Shown here in pieces: positions 9,940-18,922 of a stretch of DNA of 64,000 nucleotides (positions are counted from its first letter, which is position 1; each line of letters opens with the position of its first letter). Both the position numbers and the translations under genes were made by a program. The DNA is from Arthrobacter pullicola (GTDB lineage Bacteria > Actinomycetota > Actinomycetes > Actinomycetales > Micrococcaceae): the NCBI RefSeq assembly GCF_014836875.1, contig NZ_JACSQC010000004.1, forward strand, positions 62,001 through 126,000. The letters are read 5' to 3'. The notes below the pieces were generated by a model, which saw nothing but the letters and a program-made list of their open reading frames with translations, was not told the origin of the DNA and did not search any database.

Positions 9940-10404
9940 GTGAGCGAGAACAGCGCCAAAACCCAGCAGGACATCTACGACGAAGGCATGGCAGTCCGCC
10001 GCCAGGTGCTCGGCGACGCGCATGTCGACCGGGCCAACGCGGCAAAAGACGAGTTCACCTCCGATTTCCAGGACATGATCACCCGCTATGCCTGGGGCAC
10101 CATCTGGACCCGGCCGGGCCTGGACCGGACCATGCGCAGCGCCATCACACTCACCGCCCTGATCGCCCACGGGCACCTGGAGGAACTCGCGATGCACGTG
10201 CGCGCCGCGCTGCGCAACGGCCTGACGCGGGATGAGATCAAGGAAGTCATCCTGCAATCGGCCATTTACTGCAGCGTCCCCTCCGCCAACTCTGCCTTCA
10301 AGGTTGCGCAGGGTGTTTTCGCCGAACTGGATGCTGCCGAAGGGGAAAGCGCCGAAGGCAACACCGCCGAAGTGAGCGCGGAAGCCGGACGCACCGAAGC
10401 CTGA
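9940..10404 (+). CDS. pcaC: 4-carboxymuconolactone decarboxylase
   Basis: Small decarboxylase producing 3-oxoadipate enol-lactone from 4-carboxymuconolactone. The sequence has the carboxymuconolactone decarboxylase family core (DMITRYAWGTIWTRPGLD, then ALIAHGHLEELAMHVRAAL, then a QSAIYCSVPSA segment). The GTG start at 9940 follows AGAGAAAG (9925-9932). The product has 154 residues, longer than the usual roughly 130 because of a Glu/Ala-rich tail (about residues 129-154). It is the last gene of pcaHGBDC; the 206-nt gap that follows carries the pcaF promoter region. Confidence 0.94.
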   Translation: MSENSAKTQQDIYDEGMAVRRQVLGDAHVDRANAAKDEFTSDFQDMITRYAWGTIWTRPGLDRTMRSAITLTALIAHGHLEELAMHVRAALRNGLTRDEIKEVILQSAIYCSVPSANSAFKVAQGVFAELDAAEGESAEGNTAEVSAEAGRTEA

Positions 10405-10504
10405 CGCAGCTGCGGGCCACCCAGGACGGCTTCCGCCGTCCGTCTTAAACCGCCATGTCCGGAAAGGGCTGGCGGTTTCGGGCATTCTTAGATAAATTCG
10501 CATC

Positions 10505-10574
10505 TTGTACGCATGTTCGGTCCGCGAACATTTTTTGGAAGTTGTACGCAGTACGGAGGTTCGCGGATTCGTAC
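10505..10574. promoter_or_regulatory. pcaF promoter region with PcaR-like operator
   Basis: ATGTTCG-N5-CGAACAT (10513-10531) is a perfect inverted repeat with 7-bp arms, and its core GTTCG-N5-CGAAC is close to the Pseudomonas PcaR operator (recalled). It is flanked by two direct copies of TTGTACGCA (10505-10513 and 10542-10550, 37 nt apart) and followed by a third degenerate half-site, GTTCGCGGATTCGTAC (10559-10574). Several bound dimers are plausible. No clear -10 could be assigned. Confidence 0.6.
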
Positions 10575-10610
10575 GCGGATAGACCGCATGCAGCACCCAG
10601 CAAAGGAGCC

Positions 10611-11816
10611 ATGGTGAATCAGGCCTACATTTACGACGCCGTCCGGACCCCGTTCGGACGCTTCGGCGGAGCCCTCGCAGCGGTGCGCCCCGACGATCTC
10701 GCTGCCCAGGTGGTCAAGGCCGCCGTCTCACGGGCGCCGGGACTCGACCCCGAGCGGATCGATGAGGTGATCTTCGGAAACGCCAACGGCGCCGGCGAGG
10801 AAAACCGAAACGTCGCCCGCATGGCCACCCTGCTGGCGGGCCTGCCGGTCTCCATCCCCGGCACCACGGTGAACCGCCTCTGCGGCTCCTCCCTGGACGC
10901 CGCAATGATCGCCTCCCGGCAGATCAACGCCGGTGACGCTGACCTGATGCTGGTGGGCGGCGCCGAATCCATGAGCCGTGCACCCTGGGTCCTGCCGAAG
11001 AACGAGAAGCCCTACCCGGCCGGAGACCAGACCCTGGCCTCCACCACGCTGGGCTGGCGCCTGGTCAACCGGAACATGCCCAAGGAATGGACAGTCTCCC
11101 TCGGCGAAGCCACCGAGCAGCTCCGCGAGAAGTACGGCATCACCCGGGAACGCCAGGATGCCTTCGCGGCACGGTCGCACGAGCTGGCGGCCAAAGCCTG
11201 GGAGGAAGGGCGCTACGGCAACCTGACCGTTGCCGTGGACGGCGTTGACCTCACCCGCGACGAGAGCATCCGGGCCGGGTCCACCGTGGAGAAACTGGCC
11301 ACGCTGAAGACGGTCTTCCGTCCCGTCTCCGATGAACCCTCCGGCGGCACCGTCACCGCCGGCAACGCGTCCCCGCTGAACGACGGTGCGTCCGCCGCAT
11401 GGCTGGGCAGCGAAGCAGCAGCGCAGATGCTTGGCCTGGATCCGCTGGCCCGCATCGCCGGCAGGGGAGCGGCCGCCAACGAGCCGCAGTACTTCGGCTA
11501 TGCACCGGTTGAAGCAGCCAACACCGCCCTGAAACGGGCAGGCATCTCCTGGAGCGACGTTTCCGCCGTCGAACTCAACGAAGCCTTCGCCGCACAGTCA
11601 CTGGCCTGCATGGACGCCTGGGACATTGATCCCAGCATCGTCAACGCCTGGGGCGGCGCCGTTTCGATCGGCCACCCGCTGGGCGCCTCCGGAACCCGGA
11701 TCCTCGGCACGCTGGCGCGCCGCCTGGAAGCCTCGGGCGAACGCTGGGGCGTCGCCGCCATCTGCATCGGTGTGGGCCAGGGCCTCGCCGTCGTACTTGA
11801 AAACACCAAAGCCTAA
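10611..11816 (+). CDS. pcaF: 3-oxoadipyl-CoA thiolase
   Basis: Thiolase that cleaves 3-oxoadipyl-CoA with CoA to succinyl-CoA and acetyl-CoA, the last step of the pathway. Seen: the acyl-accepting C91 (NRLCGSSLDAA), the NEAFAAQ motif, the GHPLGASG histidine motif and the C-terminal Cys in CIGVGQG. The ATG at 10611 follows AAAGGAG (10602-10608); a GTG three bases later is an alternative, and the in-frame extension to 10455 runs through the operator region and is rejected. The product has 401 residues, typical of the family. It heads a pcaFIJR transcript, with pcaI 16 nt downstream. Confidence 0.96.
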   Translation: MVNQAYIYDAVRTPFGRFGGALAAVRPDDLAAQVVKAAVSRAPGLDPERIDEVIFGNANGAGEENRNVARMATLLAGLPVSIPGTTVNRLCGSSLDAAMIASRQINAGDADLMLVGGAESMSRAPWVLPKNEKPYPAGDQTLASTTLGWRLVNRNMPKEWTVSLGEATEQLREKYGITRERQDAFAARSHELAAKAWEEGRYGNLTVAVDGVDLTRDESIRAGSTVEKLATLKTVFRPVSDEPSGGTVTAGNASPLNDGASAAWLGSEAAAQMLGLDPLARIAGRGAAANEPQYFGYAPVEAANTALKRAGISWSDVSAVELNEAFAAQSLACMDAWDIDPSIVNAWGGAVSIGHPLGASGTRILGTLARRLEASGERWGVAAICIGVGQGLAVVLENTKA

Positions 11817-11832
11817 CTTTCCAGGGAGAACC

Positions 11833-12516
11833 GTGCTGAATATTCTGCAGGACGTCGACGAAGCAGTCGCGCCGATCTATGACGGGGCCACCGTGATGAT
11901 CGGCGGCTTCGGCAAGGCCGGGCAGCCCGTCGAGCTGATTGAGGCCCTGCTGCGCCAGGGCGCCAAGAACCTGACCGTTGTGAACAACAACGCCGGCAAC
12001 GGTGAGGAAGGGCTCGCTGCGCTCATCGGTGCCGGCCGGGTCAGCAAGATCATCTGCTCCTTCCCGCGCCAGTCCGATTCCCACATCTTCGACGCCAAGT
12101 TCCGCGCCGGGGAAATCGAACTCGAACTGGTGCCGCAGGGCAACCTCGCCGAGCGGATCCGGGCTGCCGGCGCCGGAATCGGCGGTTTCTTCACGCCCAC
12201 CGCCTACGGAACTCCGCTGGCAGAGGGCAAGGAGACCCGCATGATCGACGGCCGCGGCTATGTCTTCGAGACGCCGATCCACGCCGATTTTGCCCTGGTG
12301 AAGGCGCTGAAGGCGGACCGGACCGGCAACCTTATCTACCGCAAGACCGCACGGAACTTTGGCCCGATCATGGCAGCCGCCGCGAAGAACGCCATTGTCC
12401 AGGTCCGCGAAATCGTCGAAACCGGGGACCTCGATCCGGAAATCATTGTGACCCCCGGGATCTACGTGAACTCCCTGGTCCAGGTATCCCAGGAGAAAGC
12501 ACCGGCAGCAGCATGA
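11833..12516 (+). CDS. pcaI: 3-oxoadipate CoA-transferase, subunit A
   Basis: Subunit A of the succinyl-CoA:3-oxoadipate CoA-transferase that activates 3-oxoadipate. Family features include GGFGKAGQP near residue 20 (CoA-binding glycine motif), VVNNNAGNGEEG, and PTAYGTPLAEGKE in the second half. The GTG start at 11833 follows CCAGGGAGA (11821-11829); the longer frame that begins inside pcaF is rejected. The product has 227 residues. The stop overlaps the pcaJ start (ATGA), as expected for stoichiometric subunits. Confidence 0.95.
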   Translation: MLNILQDVDEAVAPIYDGATVMIGGFGKAGQPVELIEALLRQGAKNLTVVNNNAGNGEEGLAALIGAGRVSKIICSFPRQSDSHIFDAKFRAGEIELELVPQGNLAERIRAAGAGIGGFFTPTAYGTPLAEGKETRMIDGRGYVFETPIHADFALVKALKADRTGNLIYRKTARNFGPIMAAAAKNAIVQVREIVETGDLDPEIIVTPGIYVNSLVQVSQEKAPAAA

Positions 12517-13193
12517 GCGAGAAGGCAGTGGACACCATCATGAGCGAAAAACTGGACCGCAACTCACTGGCAGAACTGGTTGCCCGGGACATTGCACCGG
12601 GCTCCTTCGTGAACCTGGGCATCGGCCAGCCGACCCTCGTCTCGAACTACCTCAAGCCCGAGCAGCACGTCACCCTGCACACCGAAAACGGCATGCTGGG
12701 CATGGGTCCGGAAGCCCAGGGCAGCGAAATCGACGGAGACCTGATTAACGCCGGCAAGATTCCGGTCACCGAACTGCCCGGCGCCTCCTACTTCCACCAC
12801 GCCGACTCCTTTGCGATCATGCGGGGCGGCCACCTGGATGTCTGCGTGCTCGGGGCCTTTCAGGTCTCAGCAACCGGCGACCTGGCGAACTGGCACACCG
12901 GGGCACCGGATGCCATCCCGGCCGTGGGCGGCGCCATGGACCTTGCCACCGGTGCCAAGGACGTCTATGTCATGATGTCCCTGTTCACCCGCGAGGGTGT
13001 CAGCAAGCTGGTTGCCGAGTGCTCCTACCCGCTCACCGGGGTGGGATGCGTCACGCGCGTCTACACTAATGAAGCGGTGTTCCTCCTGAAGGAGGACGGC
13101 GTCCATGTCCGCGAGACCTTCGGGATCAGTTTCGAGGAGCTTGCCGCCAAGATGGACGTTCCGCTGATCGCACCTTCCGCGGACGCAGCCTAG
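12513..13193 (+). CDS. pcaJ: 3-oxoadipate CoA-transferase, subunit B
   Basis: Catalytic subunit B of the CoA-transferase. The active-site Glu lies in TENGMLGMGP, preceded by the conserved GIGQPTLVSNYL. The product has 226 residues from the ATG that overlaps pcaI; a second in-frame ATG at 12540, with a nearly repeated N terminus (MSEK..., then MSEK...), could be the real start and would give about 217 residues. It lies 19 nt before pcaR. Together with PcaI it links ring cleavage to the PcaF thiolase encoded upstream. Confidence 0.95.
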   Translation: MSEKAVDTIMSEKLDRNSLAELVARDIAPGSFVNLGIGQPTLVSNYLKPEQHVTLHTENGMLGMGPEAQGSEIDGDLINAGKIPVTELPGASYFHHADSFAIMRGGHLDVCVLGAFQVSATGDLANWHTGAPDAIPAVGGAMDLATGAKDVYVMMSLFTREGVSKLVAECSYPLTGVGCVTRVYTNEAVFLLKEDGVHVRETFGISFEELAAKMDVPLIAPSADAA

Positions 13194-13212
13194 GACCTTC
13201 AATGGGGGATAA

Positions 13213-14004
13213 ATGAGCGAAACCATCGCGGCCAGCGACCAGTTTGTCCAGTCGCTGGCCCGCGGACTGTCGGTGATCCGGGCCTTCGACGCCGAACATG
13301 TGCAGATGACGCTCAGTGATGTCTCCCGCCGCACCGGACTGACCAGGGCTACGGCCCGGCGGTTCCTGCTTACGCTGGTGGAACTCGGTTACGTCCGCAC
13401 CGATGGGCGGAGCTTCGAGCTGACAGCACTTGTTCTCCAGCTTGGCTATTCCTACCTGGCCGGACAGACACTTCCCCAGCTGGCCCAGCCGCTGCTCGAG
13501 GACCTGTCCCGGGAAATCCACGAATCAACCTCGGCCTCCATCCTCGACGGCAACGAAATCGTCTATGTCGCCAGGATCCACACCCGGCGCCTGATGACCG
13601 TCGGCATAACTGTCGGGACGAGGTTCCCCGCCTACGCCACCTCCATGGGCCGGGTCCTGCTGGCCGGCCTTCCGGAGGAGCGGCTGTCCGCGTACCTCGC
13701 GGAGGTGGAGCTCAAACCGCTGACTGAACGGACCCTGACCACCGAGGCCGGGCTGCGCGCGGAGGTGCAGCGGGTCCGGGAACAGGGGTGGGCGGTTGTG
13801 GACCAGGAACTCGAACGGGGACTGCGTTCGGTGGCGGTCCCGATTTTCAGCCCGTCCGGCGAAGTGATTGCCGCGCTGAATACCTCGATGCAGGCCACGC
13901 TGGGACTCGATGGTCCTACACTGGAGGAAGCGGCGGCCTCCGTGCTGCCGCATCTGCAGGAGGCTTCACGGAAAATCACGCAGGCCCTGGCGGCGCGGAG
14001 CTAG
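13213..14004 (+). CDS. pcaR: IclR-family regulator PcaR
   Basis: IclR-family transcription factor with an N-terminal helix-turn-helix (about residues 10-75: SLARGLSVIRAFDAEHVQM, TGLTRATARRFL) and a ligand-binding domain (about 85-255, with TSMGRVLLAG and LRSVAVPIFSPSG). The start is an ATG behind a GGGGGAT purine run. Operon position behind pcaFIJ and resemblance to PcaR/PcaU regulators make protocatechuate or 3-oxoadipate control of the pca genes likely. The GTTC-N7-GAAC elements upstream of pcaH and pcaF are the obvious candidate targets. The effector cannot be read from sequence. Confidence 0.92.
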   Translation: MSETIAASDQFVQSLARGLSVIRAFDAEHVQMTLSDVSRRTGLTRATARRFLLTLVELGYVRTDGRSFELTALVLQLGYSYLAGQTLPQLAQPLLEDLSREIHESTSASILDGNEIVYVARIHTRRLMTVGITVGTRFPAYATSMGRVLLAGLPEERLSAYLAEVELKPLTERTLTTEAGLRAEVQRVREQGWAVVDQELERGLRSVAVPIFSPSGEVIAALNTSMQATLGLDGPTLEEAAASVLPHLQEASRKITQALAARS

Positions 14005-14011
14005 CTCCCGC

Positions 14012-14050
14012 GGCGCTGGCCGGCAGCCGGGGGTGTGCCCGGCCGGCGCC
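14012..14050 (+). terminator. GC-rich hairpin after pcaR
   Basis: A 12-bp stem with one G-U pair (14012-14023 with 14039-14050) starts 8 nt after the pcaR stop. No T run follows, so it could be a weak terminator or a 3' stabilising structure closing the pca transcript. Confidence 0.5.
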
Positions 14051-14076
14051 GGTCCCAGCCCCCGTGTGGAGTCTGC

Positions 14077-14355
14077 TAGACTTATAACAATTGTTTGTGT
14101 GGCAGTGGATGAAGGCCGCTCGCATGTTCTCCGGATATCTCTCCGAAGTGCGGGTGGGGGCCTGTTTCCGGGTTGCAGGGTTCTTGTGCAACGAATGCCA
14201 CACTTTTGCACGCCTACGGTCGCTTTCGGTTCAACGGAACGTCTCGGGGGCACTGCGGCAACAAACTTTGAAAAGCGTCGCCTGAGGCTGCAGACAGCCG
14301 GCAGCCCGGCGTTGCAACCAGAGAATCTATCTCGAGATAAACGGAGAACTGATAA
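14077..14355 (+). promoter_or_regulatory. rpsL promoter and long leader
   Basis: A TAGACT -10-like hexamer (14077-14082, overlapping TATAAC) starts a leader of about 265 nt before rpsL. The same TAGACT hexamer occurs before tuf (17588) and secY (41597). No convincing -35 was found. The leader ends with the perfect palindrome TATCTCGAGATA (14328-14339), just upstream of the ribosome binding site ACGGAGAA (14341-14348). No gene is supported in this stretch. Confidence 0.45.
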
Positions 14356-14730
14356 GTGCCTACGATTCAGCAGCTGGTCCGGAAGGGCCGCTCACCCAAG
14401 GTCTCCAAGACCAAGGCTCCTGCCCTTAAGGGCAGCCCGATGCGCCGTGGTGTTTGCACCCGTGTTTACACCACCACCCCGAAGAAGCCGAACTCGGCTC
14501 TGCGCAAGGTAGCCCGCGTCCGCCTCAACGGCGGCGTTGAAGTTACCGCTTACATCCCCGGTGTGGGTCACAACCTGCAGGAACACTCCATCGTGCTGGT
14601 CCGCGGTGGCCGTGTGAAGGACCTGCCCGGTGTCCGTTACAAGATCGTTCGCGGCGCACTTGACACCCAGGGTGTCAAGAACCGCAAGCAGGCTCGCAGC
14701 CGCTACGGCGCGAAGATGGAGAAGAAGTAA
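14356..14730 (+). CDS. rpsL: 30S ribosomal protein S12
   Basis: Decoding-centre protein S12, 124 residues. GTG start 8 nt after ACGGAGAA. The streptomycin-determining loops read [10 protein letters not shown] and [12 protein letters not shown] with Lys at both classical positions, so the allele looks streptomycin-sensitive. First gene of the str operon; rpsG begins two bases after the stop. The C terminus ([10 protein letters not shown]) is standard for actinobacteria. Confidence 0.98.
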   Translation: MPTIQQLVRKGRSPKVSKTKAPALKGSPMRRGVCTRVYTTTPKKPNSALRKVARVRLNGGVEVTAYIPGVGHNLQEHSIVLVRGGRVKDLPGVRYKIVRGALDTQGVKNRKQARSRYGAKMEKK

Positions 14731-14731
14731 T

Positions 14732-15202
14732 ATGCCCCGCAAGGGTCCGGCCCCCAAGCGGCCGCTCGCAGTTGATCCCGTCTACGGCTCCCCGCTGGTC
14801 ACGCAGCTGATCAACAAGGTCCTCGTCGACGGCAAGAAGTCCACCGCAGAGCGCATCGTTTACGGTGCCCTCGCCGGAGCACAGGAGAAGACCGGACAGG
14901 ATCCGGTTGCAGCCCTGAAGAAGGCCATGGACAACATCAAGCCGAGCCTTGAGGTCAAGTCCCGCCGCGTCGGCGGCGCCACCTACCAGGTTCCCGTTGA
15001 GGTCAAGCCGGGCCGTGCAACCGCACTGGCCCTTCGCTGGCTGGTTGGCTACTCCAAGGCCCGCCGCGAGAAGACGATGACCGAGCGCCTGCGCAACGAG
15101 ATCCTCGATGCCTCCAACGGTCTTGGTGCTGCTGTTAAGCGTCGCGAAGACACCCACAAGATGGCCGAGTCCAACAAGGCCTTCGCCCACTACCGCTGGT
15201 AA
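14732..15202 (+). CDS. rpsG: 30S ribosomal protein S7
   Basis: S7 nucleates assembly of the 30S head. 156 residues from the ATG at 14732, with [20 protein letters not shown] at the N terminus and the usual C-terminal AHYRW. The purine-rich end of rpsL (GGAGAAGAAG) provides the ribosome binding site. An in-frame extension starting inside rpsL at 14630 is rejected. A hairpin separates it from fusA. Confidence 0.98.
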   Translation: MPRKGPAPKRPLAVDPVYGSPLVTQLINKVLVDGKKSTAERIVYGALAGAQEKTGQDPVAALKKAMDNIKPSLEVKSRRVGGATYQVPVEVKPGRATALALRWLVGYSKARREKTMTERLRNEILDASNGLGAAVKRREDTHKMAESNKAFAHYRW

Positions 15203-15239
15203 CAAGCCTTTCCAGATTCTCTTCAGCCCCAGGCCCTGC

Positions 15240-15257
15240 GGCCCGCTTCGGCGGGCC
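15240..15257 (+). other. Tetraloop hairpin between rpsG and fusA
   Basis: GGCCCGC-TTCG-GCGGGCC forms a 7-bp stem with a UUCG loop in the 115-nt rpsG-fusA gap. No T run follows, so it is more likely an RNA stability element or a weak attenuator than a full terminator. Confidence 0.5.
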
Positions 15258-15317
15258 TCGGGGCCGAAGGCCGAATAGATGACCGGCGGGGCCCAGAACC
15301 AAAACTAGGGAGAAACC

Positions 15318-17432
15318 GTGGCACTCGACGTGCTTACCGACCTCAACAAGGTCCGCAACATCGGCATCATGGCCCACATTGATGCCGGCAAGACCACTAC
15401 CACCGAGCGCATCCTGTTCTACACCGGTGTCAACCACAAGATTGGTGAGACGCACGACGGCGCCTCGACCATGGACTGGATGGCACAGGAGCAGGAGCGG
15501 GGTATCACCATTACCTCCGCAGCTACCACGTGCTACTGGGACAACAACCAGATCAACATCATCGACACGCCGGGTCACGTTGACTTCACTGTCGAGGTTG
15601 AGCGGTCCCTGCGCGTGCTCGACGGCGCCGTAGCCGTTTTCGACGGCAAGGAAGGCGTGGAGCCGCAGTCCGAGACTGTCTGGCGCCAGGCTGATAAGTA
15701 CAACGTTCCGCGTATCTGCTTCGTCAACAAGATGGACAAGCTGGGCGCTGACTTCTACTTCACCGTCGACACCATCATCAACCGCCTCGGCGCCAAGCCG
15801 CTGGTCCTCCAGCTGCCGATCGGTGCCGAGAGCGAATTCGAGGGCGTCGTTGACCTCCTCGAAATGCGTGCACTCACCTGGCGCGGCGACGCCAAGGGTG
15901 ACGTGACCATGGGCGCCAAGTACGAAGTTGAGCCGATCCCCGCAGACCTGCAGGAAAAGGCTGAAGAGTACCGTGCCAAGCTGGTTGAGACCGTTGCTGA
16001 AGCCAGCGACGAGCTGATGGACAAGTACCTCGAAGGTGAAGAACTCACCCTTGAGGAACTGAAGGCCGGCATCCGCAAGCTGACCGTCAACTCCGAGGTC
16101 TACCCGGTGCTGTGCGGCTCCGCGTTCAAGAACCGCGGCGTACAGCCGATGCTTGACGCCGTCGTCGCTTACCTGCCGAGCCCGCTTGACGTCCCGAACA
16201 TCAAGGGCCACGACATCCGCGACGAAGAGGTCATCCTCGAACGCGCCGCTGATGCCGAAGCTCCGTTCGCGGCACTGGCGTTCAAGGTTGTCACGCACCC
16301 GTTCTTCGGCCGCTTGACCTACATCCGCGTGTACTCCGGTCACGCTGCCTCCGGCACACAGGTCATGAACTCGACCAAGCAGAAGAAGGAGCGCATCGGG
16401 AAGCTCTTCCAGATGCACGCCAACAAGGAAAACCCGGTCGACGAGATCACGACGGGCCACATCTACGCCGCTATCGGCCTGAAGGACACCACCACGGGCG
16501 ACACCCTGTGCGACCTTCAGAACCCGATCGTGCTGGAATCCATGAGCTTCCCGGAGCCCGTGATTTCCGTGGCCATCGAGCCGAAGACCAAGGGTGACCA
16601 GGAGAAGCTCTCCACGGCTATCCAGAAGCTCTCCGAAGAGGACCCGACCTTCCAGGTCTCCCTCGACGAAGACACCGGCCAGACCATCATCGCCGGCATG
16701 GGCGAGCTCCACCTGGACATCCTGGTGGACCGCATGCGCCGCGAGTTCCGCGTCGAAGCCAACGTGGGCAAGCCCCAGGTTGCTTACCGCGAAACGATCC
16801 GCCGTACGGTCGAGCGTTACGATTACACGCACAAGAAGCAGACCGGTGGTTCCGGCCAGTTCGCTAAGATCCAGATCGCGATCGAGCCGCTGGATACTGC
16901 TGAAGGCGCAATGTACGAGTTCGAGAACAAGGTCACCGGTGGCCGCGTTCCGCGCGAATACATCCCCAGCGTCGACCAGGGCATCCAGAGCGCCCTCACC
17001 GACGGCATCCTTGCCGGTTACCCGGTTGTCGGCATCAAGGCAACGCTTATCGATGGCGCTTACCACGACGTCGACTCTTCGGAAATGGCGTTCAAGATCG
17101 CCGGCCGCCAGGCTTTCAAGGAAGCTGCACGGCAGGCAAGCCCGGTTCTGCTTGAACCGATCATGGATGTTGAAGTCCGCACCCCTGAGGAATACATGGG
17201 TGAGGTCATCGGTGACATCAACTCGCGCCGCGGGCAGATGCAGTCGATGGAAGACGCCAGCGGCGTAAAGGTCATTCGTGCCCTTGTCCCGCTGTCCGGC
17301 ATGTTTGGGTACATCGGCGACCTGCGGTCCAAGACCCAGGGCCGCGCCGTTTACTCGATGTCGTTCAACAGCTACGCAGAGGTCCCGAAGGCAGTAGCCG
17401 ACGAGATCATCCAGAAGACGCGCGGCGAGTAA
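15318..17432 (+). CDS. fusA: Elongation factor G
   Basis: Translocation GTPase, 704 residues, full length. The GTG start follows AGGGAGAAA. G1 is AHIDAGKTT at residues 19-27, G3 is DTPGHVDF, and G4 is NKMD at 137-140; the G-prime insert and domains II-V follow, ending at EIIQKTRGE. Cytoplasmic, acting on the ribosome with EF-Tu. A pair of strong hairpins separates it from tuf, so tuf output can exceed fusA output. Confidence 0.98.
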   Translation: MALDVLTDLNKVRNIGIMAHIDAGKTTTTERILFYTGVNHKIGETHDGASTMDWMAQEQERGITITSAATTCYWDNNQINIIDTPGHVDFTVEVERSLRVLDGAVAVFDGKEGVEPQSETVWRQADKYNVPRICFVNKMDKLGADFYFTVDTIINRLGAKPLVLQLPIGAESEFEGVVDLLEMRALTWRGDAKGDVTMGAKYEVEPIPADLQEKAEEYRAKLVETVAEASDELMDKYLEGEELTLEELKAGIRKLTVNSEVYPVLCGSAFKNRGVQPMLDAVVAYLPSPLDVPNIKGHDIRDEEVILERAADAEAPFAALAFKVVTHPFFGRLTYIRVYSGHAASGTQVMNSTKQKKERIGKLFQMHANKENPVDEITTGHIYAAIGLKDTTTGDTLCDLQNPIVLESMSFPEPVISVAIEPKTKGDQEKLSTAIQKLSEEDPTFQVSLDEDTGQTIIAGMGELHLDILVDRMRREFRVEANVGKPQVAYRETIRRTVERYDYTHKKQTGGSGQFAKIQIAIEPLDTAEGAMYEFENKVTGGRVPREYIPSVDQGIQSALTDGILAGYPVVGIKATLIDGAYHDVDSSEMAFKIAGRQAFKEAARQASPVLLEPIMDVEVRTPEEYMGEVIGDINSRRGQMQSMEDASGVKVIRALVPLSGMFGYIGDLRSKTQGRAVYSMSFNSYAEVPKAVADEIIQKTRGE

Positions 17433-17438
17433 GACCCT

Positions 17439-17518
17439 GGCCGGTGTCCGGAGCAATTCGGACACCGGCCGTGCGCAGCCTGGTCCAGGGATGAAAAGTC
17501 CGGAAGACCAGGTTGCGC
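17439..17518 (+). other. Two tandem hairpins between fusA and tuf
   Basis: Hairpin 1 is a perfect 12-bp stem (17439-17450 with 17459-17470, 8-nt loop) six bases after the fusA stop. Hairpin 2 is a 13-bp stem with one G-U pair (17473-17485 with 17506-17518, 20-nt loop). Neither is followed by a T run. Likely roles are attenuation or an RNA processing site separating fusA from tuf. Confidence 0.65.
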
Positions 17519-17587
17519 GGCCAGACTGAGCGGAACCTGTAAGGAACCGCAGCACAAGGCAATTTCATCAAAATAACAGCCCCCCAG

Positions 17588-17593
17588 TAGACT
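17588..17593 (+). promoter_or_regulatory. Candidate tuf promoter (-10 TAGACT)
   Basis: TAGACT lies 66 nt upstream of tuf, downstream of the tandem hairpins. The same hexamer occurs before rpsL and secY. The -35 region is weak (AT-rich TTCATCAAAATAA upstream). Position and context suggest an independent tuf promoter. Confidence 0.45.
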
Positions 17594-17659
17594 TGTATCG
17601 GATCAGTTGCGAGAAGCGCGGCTGGTGATTCAGTCTTCTAACCTTTCTAGGAGGAACCC

Positions 17660-18850
17660 GTGGCGAAGGCAAAGTTCGAGCGGACTAAGCCGCACGTCAA
17701 CATCGGCACCATTGGTCACGTTGACCATGGAAAGACGACGTTGACCGCTGCCATTTCAAAGGTGCTTGCTGACAAGTACCCTGACCTGAACGAGCAGCGC
17801 GACTTCGCTGCTATCGACTCCGCGCCCGAAGAGCGCCAGCGCGGTATCACCATCAACATCTCGCACATCGAGTACCAGACCGAGAAGCGTCACTACGCAC
17901 ACGTTGACGCCCCCGGCCACGCTGACTACATCAAGAACATGATCACTGGTGCAGCTCAGATGGACGGCGCAATCCTCGTGGTTGCCGCTACTGACGGCCC
18001 GATGGCTCAGACCCGCGAGCACGTTCTGCTCGCCCGCCAGGTTGGTGTTCCCTACCTGCTGGTCGCACTGAACAAGTCCGACATGGTTGAGGACGAGGAA
18101 CTTCTCGACCTCGTGGAAATGGAAGTTCGCGAACTGCTGAGCTCCCAGGAGTTCGACGGCGACAACGCTCCCGTCGTTCGCGTTTCCGGCCTGAAGGCAC
18201 TGGAAGGCGACCCCAAGTGGGTTGCGTCCGTCGAAGAACTCATGGAAGCCGTTGACAACAACGTTCCGGACCCCGTTCGCGACAAGGACAAGCCGTTCCT
18301 GATGCCGATCGAGGATGTCTTCACCATCACCGGTCGTGGCACCGTTGTTACGGGCCGCGCCGAGCGCGGTACTCTCGCCATCAACTCCGAGGTCGAGATC
18401 GTCGGCATCCGTCCGGTCCAGAAGACCACGGTTACCGGTATCGAGATGTTCCACAAGCAGCTTGACGAAGCATGGGCCGGCGAGAACTGTGGCCTGCTGC
18501 TCCGCGGTATCAAGCGCGAAGACGTAGAGCGTGGCCAGGTTGTCGTCAAGCCGGGTTCCATCACCCCGCACACCGACTTCGAGGCCAACGTCTACATCCT
18601 GTCCAAGGATGAAGGCGGCCGCCACAACCCGTTCTACTCGAACTACCGCCCGCAGTTCTACTTCCGCACCACCGACGTCACGGGTGTTATCACCCTGCCC
18701 GAGGGTACGGAAATGGTTATGCCCGGTGACAACACCGAAATGACCGTTGAACTGATCCAGCCGATCGCAATGGAAGAAGGCCTCGGCTTCGCTATCCGCG
18801 AAGGCGGCCGCACCGTTGGATCCGGCCGCGTCACCAAGATCATCAAGTAA
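17660..18850 (+). CDS. tuf: Elongation factor Tu
   Basis: GTPase that delivers aminoacyl-tRNA to the ribosome, 396 residues. The GTG start at 17660 follows a strong AGGAGGAA. G1 is GHVDHGKTT (19-27 region), G3 DAPGHADY, and G4 NKSD at 138-141, the Ser variant usual in actinobacteria. Domains II and III are complete and end RVTKIIK. No second tuf copy is present. A strong terminator follows and is shared with the converging operon on the other strand. Confidence 0.98.
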   Translation: MAKAKFERTKPHVNIGTIGHVDHGKTTLTAAISKVLADKYPDLNEQRDFAAIDSAPEERQRGITINISHIEYQTEKRHYAHVDAPGHADYIKNMITGAAQMDGAILVVAATDGPMAQTREHVLLARQVGVPYLLVALNKSDMVEDEELLDLVEMEVRELLSSQEFDGDNAPVVRVSGLKALEGDPKWVASVEELMEAVDNNVPDPVRDKDKPFLMPIEDVFTITGRGTVVTGRAERGTLAINSEVEIVGIRPVQKTTVTGIEMFHKQLDEAWAGENCGLLLRGIKREDVERGQVVVKPGSITPHTDFEANVYILSKDEGGRHNPFYSNYRPQFYFRTTDVTGVITLPEGTEMVMPGDNTEMTVELIQPIAMEEGLGFAIREGGRTVGSGRVTKIIK

Positions 18851-18890
18851 TTTGATGAACTGACGCTCGGACCGTTCGGTTCAGCATTGA

Positions 18891-18922
18891 GAAGGCCCCG
18901 CTGCTACGGCAGCGGGGCCTTC
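18891..18922. terminator. Shared terminator between tuf and the converging operon
   Basis: A perfect 14-bp stem (18891-18904 with 18909-18922) with a TACG loop, followed by TTGCGTTC on the plus strand. The minus-strand reductase stop codon lies inside the element (18904-18906), so its last codons form one arm and the hairpin can serve both converging transcripts. Confidence 0.85.

Noticed and set aside
9109-10404. PcaD and PcaC as one fused PcaL gene
   Set aside because: A clear stop at 9907-9909, a 30-nt gap and a separate start with ribosome binding site show two genes.
14091-14285. Possible 64-residue ORF in the rpsL leader
   Set aside because: TTG start without ribosome binding site, between promoter and rpsL; composition does not suggest a real protein.
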